Assembly (NCBI RefSeq): GCF_000407545.1
Contig: NZ_ASWH01000002.1
Span: 124,001-188,000 of the forward strand
Reading direction: 5' to 3'
DNA length: 64,000 nucleotides
Source of the DNA: Enterococcus gilvus ATCC BAA-350
GTDB taxonomy: Bacteria; Bacillota; Bacilli; Lactobacillales; Enterococcaceae
A program made the translations under genes and the position numbers. The notes below the pieces were generated by a model. It worked only from the letters and a program-made list of their open reading frames with translations. It was not told the DNA's origin and did not search any database. Of the stretch, positions 43,869 to 52,829 are shown piece after piece. Position 1 is the stretch's first letter. Each line of letters starts with the position of its first letter.

Positions 43869-45233
43869 ATGAATCATGATTTAGTTATCAAAAACGGTCT
43901 AGTCATTTTAGAAAGCGGGGAAGTTGAGACGGATGTCGCAGTCAAGGACGGCATCATTGTCGCCATCGGAAAGGGGTTAGACGGCGATAAAGTGATCGAC
44001 GCGTCAGGTTTAGTGGTCAGTCCAGGAATGGTGGACGCACATGTCCACATCACAGATCCTGGCGGCGGGTACCGGGATGAGTGGGAAGGCTATGTGACCG
44101 GGACTGCTTCTTGTGCTAAAGGTGGCGTTACCTCCTTTATGGAAATGCCTTTGAATCAAGTTCCTGCTACGACCGACGCTGAAAGCTTAGAAATCAAGTA
44201 TTCGGCTGGGAAAAACAAATTACGCTCCGATGTCGGCTCCTTTGGCGGATTGACGCCGCTAAATTTGAAGGGTGGTATTCAAGAATTAAACGACGGCGGT
44301 GTCGCGGCTTACAAATGTTTTATGGCGACTTGCGGCGACCGGACGATCGATGGCGATTTCATGAACGTGGATGACTACTCTTTATATGAAGGGATGAAGC
44401 AAATCGCAGAAACAGGCAAGGTTCTAGCGATCCATGCGGAGAATGCGGCGATCACGGATAAATTAGGGGAGATCGCCTATGCCAATGGGGAAACGACTTT
44501 GAAGGCCTATGTAGAAAGCCGCCCAGTCTTTACGGAAGTTGAGCCGATTCGTCGAGCGATTCTTTTGGCGAAAGAAACGGGCTGCCGCATCCACATTTGT
44601 CACGTTGCGTGTCCTGAAGGGGTCGAGGAGGTAACCAAAGCTCGTGCAGAGGGCGTGGACGTTACCTGTGAAACGTGTACTCATTATTTATATTTCCATA
44701 CGGATGAATTGGATGCTATTGGACCGGTGGTAAAATGTTCTCCGCCAATTCGCGATCTGGAAACACGAAAAGCGATGTGGGATAAATTATTGGCAGGAGA
44801 GATCGCTTTTGTGACATCGGATCATTCTCCATGTACCCCTGATTTAAAGGATAAAGAAAATGCCTTTGAAGCGTGGGGCGGTATCTCCGGCGTTCAAAAC
44901 AACGTTGATGTGATGTTTGACGAAGGGGTCCAAAAACGTGGAATGAGCTTGAAAATGTTTGCGGATGTGATCGCGACCAATCCGGCAGATCGCTATGATC
45001 TGGATACAAAAGGACGGATCAGTATCGGCAAAGACGCGGATTTCGTATTGATCAAACCAAAGGCGGCCTATACGCTGCAAGCGGAAGACCTCGAATACCG
45101 CAACAAAATCAGTCCTTATATTGGACGCGAGATCGGCGCACAGGTGGTTCAAACAATCTTACGGGGCGAATCGATCTACAGTCAGGAAGCAGGCGTGACC
45201 GCAGACTTCCCGGGTGAATTTATCAAAAAATAA
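43869..45233 (+). CDS. allB: Allantoinase
   Basis: This 454-residue cyclic amidohydrolase has VDAHVHITDPG for the first metal ligands, the carboxylated lysine in AAYKCFMATCG, AIHAENA, CRIHICHVACPEG and FVTSDHSPC. Both the pattern and the length match allantoinase. It hydrolyses allantoin to allantoate, the substrate of AllC. It is the second gene in the operon, 32 bases after the permease gene. Dihydropyrimidinase and dihydroorotase are related families, but the CFMATCG segment and the context favour allantoinase. Confidence 0.93.
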   Translation: MNHDLVIKNGLVILESGEVETDVAVKDGIIVAIGKGLDGDKVIDASGLVVSPGMVDAHVHITDPGGGYRDEWEGYVTGTASCAKGGVTSFMEMPLNQVPATTDAESLEIKYSAGKNKLRSDVGSFGGLTPLNLKGGIQELNDGGVAAYKCFMATCGDRTIDGDFMNVDDYSLYEGMKQIAETGKVLAIHAENAAITDKLGEIAYANGETTLKAYVESRPVFTEVEPIRRAILLAKETGCRIHICHVACPEGVEEVTKARAEGVDVTCETCTHYLYFHTDELDAIGPVVKCSPPIRDLETRKAMWDKLLAGEIAFVTSDHSPCTPDLKDKENAFEAWGGISGVQNNVDVMFDEGVQKRGMSLKMFADVIATNPADRYDLDTKGRISIGKDADFVLIKPKAAYTLQAEDLEYRNKISPYIGREIGAQVVQTILRGESIYSQEAGVTADFPGEFIKK

Positions 45234-45306
45234 GGGAGAAACGGGTGGCCTGCATCGGTGACCATGCGGGCCATCAAAGGTGTCATGTAAGGGAGGACGT
45301 ATAAAT

Positions 45307-46560
45307 ATGGAAGAACAAACAAGAACAACGCGAGCTCCCTATTGGAAGCAAATCATTTTTATCCTGACCGCCGGGTGGGTGGTAATCTGGATCTATCGGA
45401 TGGTTCTTACGCCGATCTATCCTATTATCAGCGCGTACTTTGGCGGAGCAACGGATTCAAGCTTGGGCAATATATCGAGTTTCTACTTTTTAGGGTATGT
45501 TAGCATGCAGATTCCATCCGGCCTCTTAGTGGATCGATTTGGAAAAAAGAAGATTTTGATTCCTGGATTCTTGCTATTTGGCCTTGGAACACTGATCGTG
45601 GCATCGGCATCGGCCTTATCCGCCGTCTTTCTCGGGAGTGTGCTGGCAGGCTTAGGCTGTGGGACTTATTATGGCGTGGCGTATTCACTGACGACAGAAT
45701 ATGTTCCAGCGAACAAGAAGAGTTTGGCCACTGCGATCGTAAATAGCGGGACGGCCATTGGCAGCGGCTTAGGATTAGTCTCTTCCAGCTTTTTAGTAGG
45801 AGAAGGGGTGTTGCCATGGCAATCGTTATTACTTATGACGGCGCTCTTGATCGTCGTGATGCTGGGTGTCTTCAAAAAAATGATTCGCGAGGAAAAACCG
45901 ACGCCCGCTCCACAGGTACAAACAGCTGCAAAGCCAAAGGGCACACTCAAGGATCTTTTCAAATTGCCGATGATCGCTTCATACGTATTGTACTTTTCGA
46001 CGCTGTACACGTACTATCTGATCGACACGTGGCTGCCCAATTTTTTAGAAACTGAACGCGGCTTCCAAGGGACAGGCATTGGGATTGCGTCTTCCTTAGT
46101 CTTCTTTACGGCAATACCAGGGGCGTTGTTTTTCAGCCGGATCGCGGATAAGATTCCTCATAAAAAAACAATGATCATCATCCTGCTAGAAATTTTGGCA
46201 GCAAGTGTCCTCTTTATGACCATCACTACGAATAATCAGGTGTTATTGATCATTGGGATTATGGCCTACGGATTTTTCGGGAAACTTGCCGTTGAACCGA
46301 TCATTATTTCATGGCTCGGTCAATTTGCCCCAAAGAAAAGTATCGCTACTACTTATGGTGTCTTCAATTTCTTCGGCATGTCTGCCTCGGTCATCGTCCC
46401 GTCTGTTACAGGGATGATCTCTGATGCGACAGGCACCAAGGTGTACGCCTTTTATTTAGCCATCGGGATCATCGTTGCAGGGACGCTTGTTTTTTATGGG
46501 ATCAATAAATATTATCAAGAAAAAGAAGCAGCGGCTGAGGTGATGGAAACGACGTATTAA
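45307..46560 (+). CDS. MFS transporter 2 of the allantoin island
   Basis: This 417-residue, twelve-span MFS protein is clearly paralogous to the product at 39583. They share WVVIWIYRMVLTPIYPII, the NISSFYFLGYVSMQIPSG stretch, LVDRFGKKKILIPGF and GFFGKLAVEPIIISWLG. The ATG at 45307 lies behind AAGGGAGG; an upstream in-frame codon at 45280 precedes that ribosome site and is rejected. It is the last gene of the permease-allantoinase operon and ends at a terminator. It may import allantoate or export a product such as oxamate. The substrate is not identified. Confidence 0.82.
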   Translation: MEEQTRTTRAPYWKQIIFILTAGWVVIWIYRMVLTPIYPIISAYFGGATDSSLGNISSFYFLGYVSMQIPSGLLVDRFGKKKILIPGFLLFGLGTLIVASASALSAVFLGSVLAGLGCGTYYGVAYSLTTEYVPANKKSLATAIVNSGTAIGSGLGLVSSSFLVGEGVLPWQSLLLMTALLIVVMLGVFKKMIREEKPTPAPQVQTAAKPKGTLKDLFKLPMIASYVLYFSTLYTYYLIDTWLPNFLETERGFQGTGIGIASSLVFFTAIPGALFFSRIADKIPHKKTMIIILLEILAASVLFMTITTNNQVLLIIGIMAYGFFGKLAVEPIIISWLGQFAPKKSIATTYGVFNFFGMSASVIVPSVTGMISDATGTKVYAFYLAIGIIVAGTLVFYGINKYYQEKEAAAEVMETTY

Positions 46561-46573
46561 CCGATAACTAAAA

Positions 46574-46619
46574 ATAGACGACTAAGCGGCAGTGATGCTG
46601 GCTTAGTCGTCTGTTTTTG
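46574..46619. terminator. Bidirectional terminator between MFS 2 and PucR 2
   Basis: AGACGACTAAGC pairs with GCTTAGTCGTCT. T-runs follow on both strands. Confidence 0.88.
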
Positions 46620-46635
46620 TTGTAAGCGGCGTGGG

Positions 46636-48255
46636 CTATTCGATGTCCTTCGCTTCGGGATCAGAGAGAAACAACGCGACACGCAGCTGTAAAGAAAATT
46701 CAGGATGATCGATGTTATTGTTTAAAAGCTCTTCGCATTTTTTGATGCGGTATTTGACCGTATTGCGATGGATAAATAACATTTCGGCAGTTTTAGTTAT
46801 CTCGCATTGCTGATCGAGATAGGTCATCAAGGTCTTTCTCATCTCTTGGTCTTGTTCATTCTCAGGATAGGCTAAATTTTTCAAAATCGATATGCAGAAA
46901 TAGCGCATGTCTTCGTTGGATACATTTTCGGTGATGCGCTTGATTCCCTGGATCTTATTATAGGAGACAAACGTCGTACGATCTTCGGATTCTTCCAGCG
47001 CCTGCTTGCTTTCCTTGTAGGAGAAATGGAGCAGGTCGATATTATTAACAGGATCACCAATACCAAATTGTGCATAAATATCAAAGAGACCCAACAGCTC
47101 TTTGTGGAGCTTTTCTAAAATCGGTAAAATCTCCGCTTTCTTCTGAAGAACTAGTACCATCTGATTGAGATTCTCTGTTGGAAAAAGCAAAATATTCTCA
47201 GATTTTTTTTCGACTTCTTGAAAGAGATAGTCATAAATGAGTGCATCGATTTCTTTTACATAATAATGCTGGTCCTTTTTTATAAAAGAATGGATAAAAA
47301 TCACGCGGTAATAAGTGGAGTTGAGCTTAGGAAAGTGCCTTTTGTAATGGAGCCAATCTGTGTCTTCCTCCGAGGAGGTCTTGCGGCTTAATAAATAGGT
47401 CAAAAGATTTCTGCGTTCGGCTCTTTTTTCATTTAGCAGAGTTTGTTCTTTATACAAGGCTAGTGTTAAAACAGTCAAGGACTGCTGAATAACAAACTGA
47501 GAGAAGGGATAGGGCAGCTTGTCGGGCTCGAAGATAACAAGCATGTAGGGCAAGTAACGATCTGAATTAAGAGGGAAAATGCTGATCAGCATCTTTTCAT
47601 GGGCGAAATCAAATAACAGCGTCTCCCGCTGCTTCTTTAACTGACATTCACGAATTTTTTCTAAGAAGGCTTCTTTTCTATCCTTCAATACCGCTGAATT
47701 TGAAAATTGCAGGTGAGAGCTGACGATCTTCCCAAAAGGATCGATCAATAGGACCGATTGTTGGATCATGGAACTGAGCTCTTTGATCAAAATCTTAAAA
47801 GAGGCGCCATGAACCATCAAATTGACAAACTTTTGCTGGATCTCCAAAGCAAAAAAGACCTGCTCGGTTTGGTCGTGCCATAAAAAGCTCAACAGCTTAT
47901 GGGAGATATCTCCCAACGGCATACTGACAGGGATTTGCAAAATAGGAAAGTTCAAGTCGTCCGCTAACGCTAAAACCTGCGCATCCACATGGGGTAAATA
48001 ACGGCCAAGCTTGATCGCCAATCCAGCGGAAGGCAGCTCTGCCAGTGATTTGACGAGAGTGCACAGTCCGTCAGGGTCTTCACAAAACGCCATGCCTGTA
48101 GTGACGAGCAGGGCATTTTTCGGAATATAGTAAAGAATATCAGGCGTTTCAAAAATTTCGATCGTATCTAGCGGCCGTTCTAGGTCAGCCTTTTGGTTGA
48201 GGAGCGACAGTTCAGAGAATCTTGGTGTCTGCAAAATTTCTTTTAATGATGTCAT
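46636..48255 (-). CDS. PucR-family transcriptional regulator 2
   Basis: This 539-residue protein shows the same architecture as PucR 1. It has an N-terminal purine-catabolism sensor region (LKEILQTPRFSELSLL, ALLVTTGMAF, GLAIKLGRYL), a long middle domain and a C-terminal helix-turn-helix (YLDQQCEITKTAEMLFIHRNTVKYRIKKC). It lies 40 bases downstream of the IclR-family gene on the same strand and is probably co-transcribed with it. Two PucR paralogues in one island suggest division of labour, for example sensing different intermediates, or a heterodimer. Confidence 0.88.
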   Translation of the reverse strand: MTSLKEILQTPRFSELSLLNQKADLERPLDTIEIFETPDILYYIPKNALLVTTGMAFCEDPDGLCTLVKSLAELPSAGLAIKLGRYLPHVDAQVLALADDLNFPILQIPVSMPLGDISHKLLSFLWHDQTEQVFFALEIQQKFVNLMVHGASFKILIKELSSMIQQSVLLIDPFGKIVSSHLQFSNSAVLKDRKEAFLEKIRECQLKKQRETLLFDFAHEKMLISIFPLNSDRYLPYMLVIFEPDKLPYPFSQFVIQQSLTVLTLALYKEQTLLNEKRAERRNLLTYLLSRKTSSEEDTDWLHYKRHFPKLNSTYYRVIFIHSFIKKDQHYYVKEIDALIYDYLFQEVEKKSENILLFPTENLNQMVLVLQKKAEILPILEKLHKELLGLFDIYAQFGIGDPVNNIDLLHFSYKESKQALEESEDRTTFVSYNKIQGIKRITENVSNEDMRYFCISILKNLAYPENEQDQEMRKTLMTYLDQQCEITKTAEMLFIHRNTVKYRIKKCEELLNNNIDHPEFSLQLRVALFLSDPEAKDIE

Positions 48256-48295
48256 AGTAATCTCCTATTATTTTCTGAGGGCCAGGGTCAAAAAA

Positions 48296-49054
48296 TCATT
48301 TTTCAAGGGTTGCTACTGTGTGGGTGAGCAGAGTGATCGTTTCTTGAAGCATTTCCTCTGTCGCACGAATCGTCGGCATCGAGACGCTGATCGTCGCAAG
48401 AACCGATCGCTGCTTGTCTAGTAATGGAACGGCGACACATTTTACCCCGATCTCGCATTCTTCATCGTCGATCGAATAGCCTTGTTTTTTTACTAAGGCG
48501 AGTTCAGCCGCGAGCTCTTTTTTTGTGGCTTTCGTCTGAGTTGTCAGAGGCATCAATGACGTGTGGTCTAAATAATGCTGCAGCTCATCCGCAGGCATAT
48601 TTGCTAAATACAGCTTTCCAGAGCCGGTACAATACAGCGGCGCCCGCTTTCCGATTTTTTGGGTGACGGTCAACAGGTTGTCTTGGCTGTCGATGGATTC
48701 GACATAGACCAGTTCTTGATTGTCACAAATCGAAAGACAGGTTGCTTCACCCAGCTCTTTAGACATCTGCTGCATATAAGGGCGAACGTAGGCGACGATG
48801 TCTTGGCTGATGTCGCTGTCATTGGTCAGCAGCTTGAATTTCAAAGAGAGGGAATAGTCTGCGTTCCCTTGATTTTGCTGGACATACCCCATCGTCATCA
48901 ACGTATAGAGCAATCTCAAGGCCGTGGCTTTTGGAAGGTTCGTCTGCGTCGAGATGCTGCGGAGGGAGAGTGGATCTTCCGCCGCCGCCATCAGCTCGAT
49001 GATCGTAAAGGCTTTTTGTACGGAATGGTTGATTTTTAATTGTTTTTCTTCCAT
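48296..49054 (-). CDS. allR: IclR-family regulator, probable allantoin/glyoxylate regulator
   Basis: This 252-residue protein has the IclR winged helix at residues 10-75 (VQKAFTIIELMAAAEDPLSLRSISTQTNLPKAT and TALRLLYTLMTMGYV, read as consecutive segments). A C-terminal effector domain follows (YVRPYMQQMSKELGEATCLS, GKRAPLYCTGSGKLYLA, GYSIDDEECEIGVKCVAVPL). E. coli AllR, of the same family, represses allantoin genes and is released by glyoxylate. This gene is divergent from gcl, and an island box lies between them. The symbol is given by family and context; orthology with E. coli AllR is inferred. Confidence 0.75.
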   Translation of the reverse strand: MEEKQLKINHSVQKAFTIIELMAAAEDPLSLRSISTQTNLPKATALRLLYTLMTMGYVQQNQGNADYSLSLKFKLLTNDSDISQDIVAYVRPYMQQMSKELGEATCLSICDNQELVYVESIDSQDNLLTVTQKIGKRAPLYCTGSGKLYLANMPADELQHYLDHTSLMPLTTQTKATKKELAAELALVKKQGYSIDDEECEIGVKCVAVPLLDKQRSVLATISVSMPTIRATEEMLQETITLLTHTVATLEK

Positions 49055-49090
49055 TTTTTATCTCCTTTAAAACTCGGTTTCGCTTTACTT

Positions 49091-49145
49091 TTGTCCAACT
49101 TGAACAAATCGATTTTTCGACTGACAAAAATAAATCGGTTACATT
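49091..49145 (+). promoter_or_regulatory. Allantoin-island box and -10, gcl operon promoter
   Basis: TTGTCCAACTTGAACAA (49091-49107) differs from a perfect palindrome at one base pair. TACATT at 49140 is the best -10 and is 32 nt away, one helical turn more than the 22 nt at other island promoters. ATAAAT at 49130 would give exactly 22 nt but is a poorer hexamer. The box is also in the upstream region of the divergent IclR gene. Confidence 0.6.
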
Positions 49146-49230
49146 GTTTGGTTATTGCTCACATGGTAACATGCAATAAAGTGAAACGCAATATCACATA
49201 GTGAAATTAAAAAAGGAAGAAGGAATGGAT

Positions 49231-50901
49231 ATGAAAGCAGCAGATGCGATCGTTCAGATTATGGTTAAGGAAGGAATTACAGATGCTTTCGGCATTCCGG
49301 GCGCAGGGATCAATCCAGTCTATAAGTATCTGGAGGAGGCGCCGATCGAACATTTTTGTATGCGGCATGAGGAAGCGTGTATGCATGCGGCGGATGGGTA
49401 TTACCGTGCCTCTCACAAAATCAGCGCGGCACTTTGTACGTCAGGGCCAGGCGCGACTAATTTTGTTACGGGACTGTACACGGCGCAGATTGATTCGATT
49501 CCAGTTCTTGCCATCACCGGTCAAGCCAATAGCTGGCAGATGAAACAGGATGCGTTTCAATGTGTTGATATGGAGAGCATTGCCAAAACCGTTTGTAAGA
49601 AAGTCTTTTGTGTCTTAGAGGCGGAGAAGATTCCAGAAATCATGCAGGAGGCATTTTATCTGATGCGCAATGGAAAGCCCGGGCCTGTGCTGCTTGACTT
49701 GCCTTTAGATATCCAACAGACGGACATCGACTTTGACATCGCTGACTATCAGCCGGCAGCCAAAGAGACAGTGACACCTGAAGCTGCGAAGATCCAACAG
49801 GCGATGGATATGATCCAAAAAGCTAACGCACCGATTATTGTTATGGGCGGCGGTGTGATTCTGTCTCATGCAGAAAAAGAGCTAATCGCGTTTGCAGAGA
49901 TGCTGGAAATCCCTGTAATCACGACTTATATGGCAAAAGGCGGATTACCGGAAGAGCACCCATTAAACGCGGGACATGCCGGAATTCAAGTCGGACAGCC
50001 GATCGGCAATCGCTATTTCTTGGATTCTGATGTGGTCATCGGCATTGGCAATCGCTTCACGGATCGCCATACAGGAAATTTGGCTGTTTACCGTGAAGGC
50101 CGTCAATTTATCCATATCGATATCGAAAAAGGACAAATCGGCAAAGTTTTTGAGCCAGAGCTAGGGATCGTTTCTGATGCAAAAGAAGCGTTGATCGCCT
50201 TGATCGCGGAAGCGAAGGCACGCAACGTGAAACCCATTAATTCTCAGCGAGCGGCGGATCTGCCTGCCACAAGAAAAGAATTGGCTCGCAAAACCGATTT
50301 TGACAGCAAACCAATGATGCCGCATCGGGTCTTTCATGAGATGAATGCTGCCTTTGATGATGCCACCATGTTCACCGCCGGCTGCGGCATTACACAAATC
50401 TGGAGCGGACAATTGCAAAAGATCAACCGCGCTCGTCGCTATTTGCCATCTGGGGGCGCCGGCACCTTGGGTTATGAAGTTCCTGCTGCTTTCGGGGCAA
50501 AGGTGGCTGATCCAGCTGCACACTCTGTTACCGTGCTAGGGGATTTCGGCTTTACCTTTATGGGTGAGGAGATCGCCGTTGCGGCGGCCTTCAAGAAACC
50601 GATCATCGTGATCATCGTCAATAATGCCTATCTAGGCTTGATCCGTCAAAATCAAAAAGGCGCCTACGGCTTTGAATACGCTGTCGATATGCCCTACAAC
50701 CAAGACGGGACGATGGATTATGTAAAAGTCGCTGAGGGCTTCGGCTGCGTCGGCGAACGGGTATTTACTCCAGATGAACTAAGAGGCGCGATCGATCGGG
50801 CGAAGCAATCCAATAAAACGTATGTGATCGATGCAATCTGTAAACCGGAACAATTATGCGACATGGGGACGGCGTTGGACAACGTGAAGTCGTTTGTGTA
50901 G
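49231..50901 (+). CDS. gcl: Glyoxylate carboligase-like thiamine-diphosphate enzyme
   Basis: This 556-residue ThDP enzyme aligns throughout by eye with E. coli Gcl: EGITDAFGIPGAGINPVY, TSGPGATNFVTGLY, DSIPVLAITGQ, GIGNRFTDRHTGN, VNNAYLGLIRQNQ and MGTALDNV. It would join two glyoxylates to tartronate semialdehyde with loss of CO2. E. coli Gcl lacks the ThDP-activating glutamate and has Val51 there (RHVEG). This protein reads RHEEA with Glu47 at that place. The ATG at 49231 is chosen; ATG 49225 and GTG 49201 are in frame but lie too close to, or before, the AAGGA ribosome site. It is the first gene of the glyoxylate operon. Confidence 0.82.
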   Translation: MKAADAIVQIMVKEGITDAFGIPGAGINPVYKYLEEAPIEHFCMRHEEACMHAADGYYRASHKISAALCTSGPGATNFVTGLYTAQIDSIPVLAITGQANSWQMKQDAFQCVDMESIAKTVCKKVFCVLEAEKIPEIMQEAFYLMRNGKPGPVLLDLPLDIQQTDIDFDIADYQPAAKETVTPEAAKIQQAMDMIQKANAPIIVMGGGVILSHAEKELIAFAEMLEIPVITTYMAKGGLPEEHPLNAGHAGIQVGQPIGNRYFLDSDVVIGIGNRFTDRHTGNLAVYREGRQFIHIDIEKGQIGKVFEPELGIVSDAKEALIALIAEAKARNVKPINSQRAADLPATRKELARKTDFDSKPMMPHRVFHEMNAAFDDATMFTAGCGITQIWSGQLQKINRARRYLPSGGAGTLGYEVPAAFGAKVADPAAHSVTVLGDFGFTFMGEEIAVAAAFKKPIIVIIVNNAYLGLIRQNQKGAYGFEYAVDMPYNQDGTMDYVKVAEGFGCVGERVFTPDELRGAIDRAKQSNKTYVIDAICKPEQLCDMGTALDNVKSFV

Positions 50902-50931
50902 CACCAATCAAAAGAAAGCGAGTGAAGAAGA

Positions 50932-51834
50932 ATGAGAGAAAGTATTCATAAATATTTCGATATGGGCTTGATTCAATGGATGAGCTATCCGCCGAAGGAC
51001 TATCCGCTACTAGAGACCTTGACGAAAATTTCAAGAGACCCATATTTTAATGCGGTCGAGATGACTCAAGTAGTAGACGATGACGAGCGGAAGAAGGCTC
51101 GAGATATTTTGGCACAAAGCCACATTCGTGTATGCTACGGAGCGCAGCCGCGTCTATTGGGCCCCGGCTTAAATCCGAATGCGATTAATGAGGAAGAGCG
51201 GCTAAAAGCAGAGAAAACCTTGCTGGAAGCCATCGATGAAGCAGAATATCTAGGTGCGAGAGGGATCGCTTTTCTTTCGGGCAAATGGGCGGCCGGAACG
51301 AAGGAAGAGGCCTATCAGCAATTGCTGAAAACGACGCGCAATTTGTGTACCTATGCTGCGAAAAAGGACATGATGGTGGAGTTGGAAATCTTTGATTATG
51401 ACATGGACAAGTGTGCCCTGATCGGCCCAGCCCCTCTTGCTGCTCAATTTGCCGCAGATGTCTGCTTGACCCACAACAACTTTGGGCTGATCGTGGATCT
51501 GTCCCATTTTCCAACGACCTATGAAACCAGCAAGTTTGTCATTCAGTGTACCAAGCCCTATATTACCCATCTGCATATCGGTAATAACGTAGTGACAGAG
51601 GGCTGCGAGGCTTATGGCGATCTGCACCCGCGCTTCGGCTATCCAAACAGTGCGAATGATGTTCCAGAATTACTGGACTTCTTCCAAGTATTGAAACAGG
51701 AAGGCTTTTTAGATGAAAAATCCCCGATGGTACTGTCCTTTGAAGTGCAGCCAAGACCAGATGAAGATGGAGACATCATCGTCGCGAATACGAAACGGGT
51801 CATTGAGCGTGCGTGGGCATTACTGGAAGACTAA
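50932..51834 (+). CDS. TIM-barrel sugar isomerase-like protein, candidate tartronate-semialdehyde/hydroxypyruvate isomerase
   Basis: This 300-residue protein belongs to the xylose-isomerase-like TIM-barrel (AP endonuclease 2) superfamily. Candidate metal ligands lie in MMVELEIFDYD, LIVDLSHFP, THLHIGN and LSFEVQPRP. It is longer than the usual 258-residue hydroxypyruvate isomerase and only distantly alike. Its place is telling: carboligase upstream, D-2-hydroxyacid dehydrogenase downstream, no tartronate semialdehyde reductase in the operon. An isomerase converting tartronate semialdehyde to hydroxypyruvate would close the pathway. This role is inferred from gene order. Confidence 0.6.
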   Translation: MRESIHKYFDMGLIQWMSYPPKDYPLLETLTKISRDPYFNAVEMTQVVDDDERKKARDILAQSHIRVCYGAQPRLLGPGLNPNAINEEERLKAEKTLLEAIDEAEYLGARGIAFLSGKWAAGTKEEAYQQLLKTTRNLCTYAAKKDMMVELEIFDYDMDKCALIGPAPLAAQFAADVCLTHNNFGLIVDLSHFPTTYETSKFVIQCTKPYITHLHIGNNVVTEGCEAYGDLHPRFGYPNSANDVPELLDFFQVLKQEGFLDEKSPMVLSFEVQPRPDEDGDIIVANTKRVIERAWALLED

Positions 51835-51852
51835 AAGGAGAGGAAGATTCTT

Positions 51853-52806
51853 ATGAAAATCGTCGTACTAGACGGCTATACAGAAAATCCCGGTGATCTG
51901 AGCTGGGAAGGACTGGAACAACTAGGGGATTTGACCGTGTACGATCGGTCCTCGCAGGATCAGGTCGTGGAGCGAATCGGCAACGCAGAGATCGTCTTAG
52001 TGAACAAGGTCCAATTGACCAAGGAAATCATGGAGCACACAACGAATCTCAAATATATCGGTGTCTTGGCTACCGGCTACAACGTGGTGGATGTAGAGGC
52101 GGCGAAGGCAAAAGGAATCACCGTGACCAATATTCCGACCTACGGAACTGACGGCGTGGCACAATACGCCATCGCCCTGCTTTTAGAACTTTGCCACCGT
52201 ATCGGAGAGCATTCTACGACCGTTTTCGCGGGGGATTGGACCACCAATGCGGATTGGTGCTACTGGAATTCGCCGCAGATGGAGCTGGCTGGCAAAACAA
52301 TCGGGATCATCGGCTACGGTCGCATCGGTCAAAAAGTCGGTGCGATCGCAGCCGCACTAGGAATGACCGTCATCGCCAATGACAGAAGCCACACGGAAGG
52401 GATCGTTGCGGGCGCGAAAATGGTGGACTTGGACCAATTGTTCAGTGAATCCGACGTAATCTCGTTGCATTGTCCGCTGTTTCCTGAAACAGAAGGATTG
52501 ATCAACAAGGAAACGATCGCGAAGATGAAGGACGGTGTCTATATCGTCAACGATTCTCGCGGGCAATTGATCAACGAAGCCGATCTGCGGGATGATTTGA
52601 ACAGCGGAAAAGTTGGCGGGGCAGCCGTGGATGTCGTGTCCACCGAGCCAATCAAACAGGACAACCCACTATTAGTAGCGAAAAACATGATCATTACGCC
52701 TCACATGGCGTGGGCTTCTCGGGAAGCACGCGCACGACTGATGGCGATCGCCGTAGAAAATGTTGAAAAATTCCAAGCAGGAACACCTGTGAATGTCGTC
52801 AATTAG
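51853..52806 (+). CDS. D-2-hydroxyacid dehydrogenase, probable hydroxypyruvate/glyoxylate reductase
   Basis: This 317-residue enzyme has the D-isomer-specific 2-hydroxyacid dehydrogenase order: NAD loop IGIIGYGRIGQKVG, catalytic Arg in NDSRGQLI, Glu in VVSTEPI and His in TPHMAW. In this operon the expected reaction is reduction of hydroxypyruvate to D-glycerate, which feeds the glycerate kinase encoded 23 bases downstream. Phosphoglycerate and lactate dehydrogenases are related but lack this context. The family specificity cannot be read with certainty from sequence. Confidence 0.82.
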   Translation: MKIVVLDGYTENPGDLSWEGLEQLGDLTVYDRSSQDQVVERIGNAEIVLVNKVQLTKEIMEHTTNLKYIGVLATGYNVVDVEAAKAKGITVTNIPTYGTDGVAQYAIALLLELCHRIGEHSTTVFAGDWTTNADWCYWNSPQMELAGKTIGIIGYGRIGQKVGAIAAALGMTVIANDRSHTEGIVAGAKMVDLDQLFSESDVISLHCPLFPETEGLINKETIAKMKDGVYIVNDSRGQLINEADLRDDLNSGKVGGAAVDVVSTEPIKQDNPLLVAKNMIITPHMAWASREARARLMAIAVENVEKFQAGTPVNVVN

Positions 52807-52829
52807 CAGGAAGCGAAAGGAGTCCGACT

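Noticed and set aside
50932..51834. Direct naming of the TIM-barrel gene as hyi
   Set aside because: Its length and motifs differ from known hydroxypyruvate isomerases. The role is supported by context only, so no symbol was assigned.
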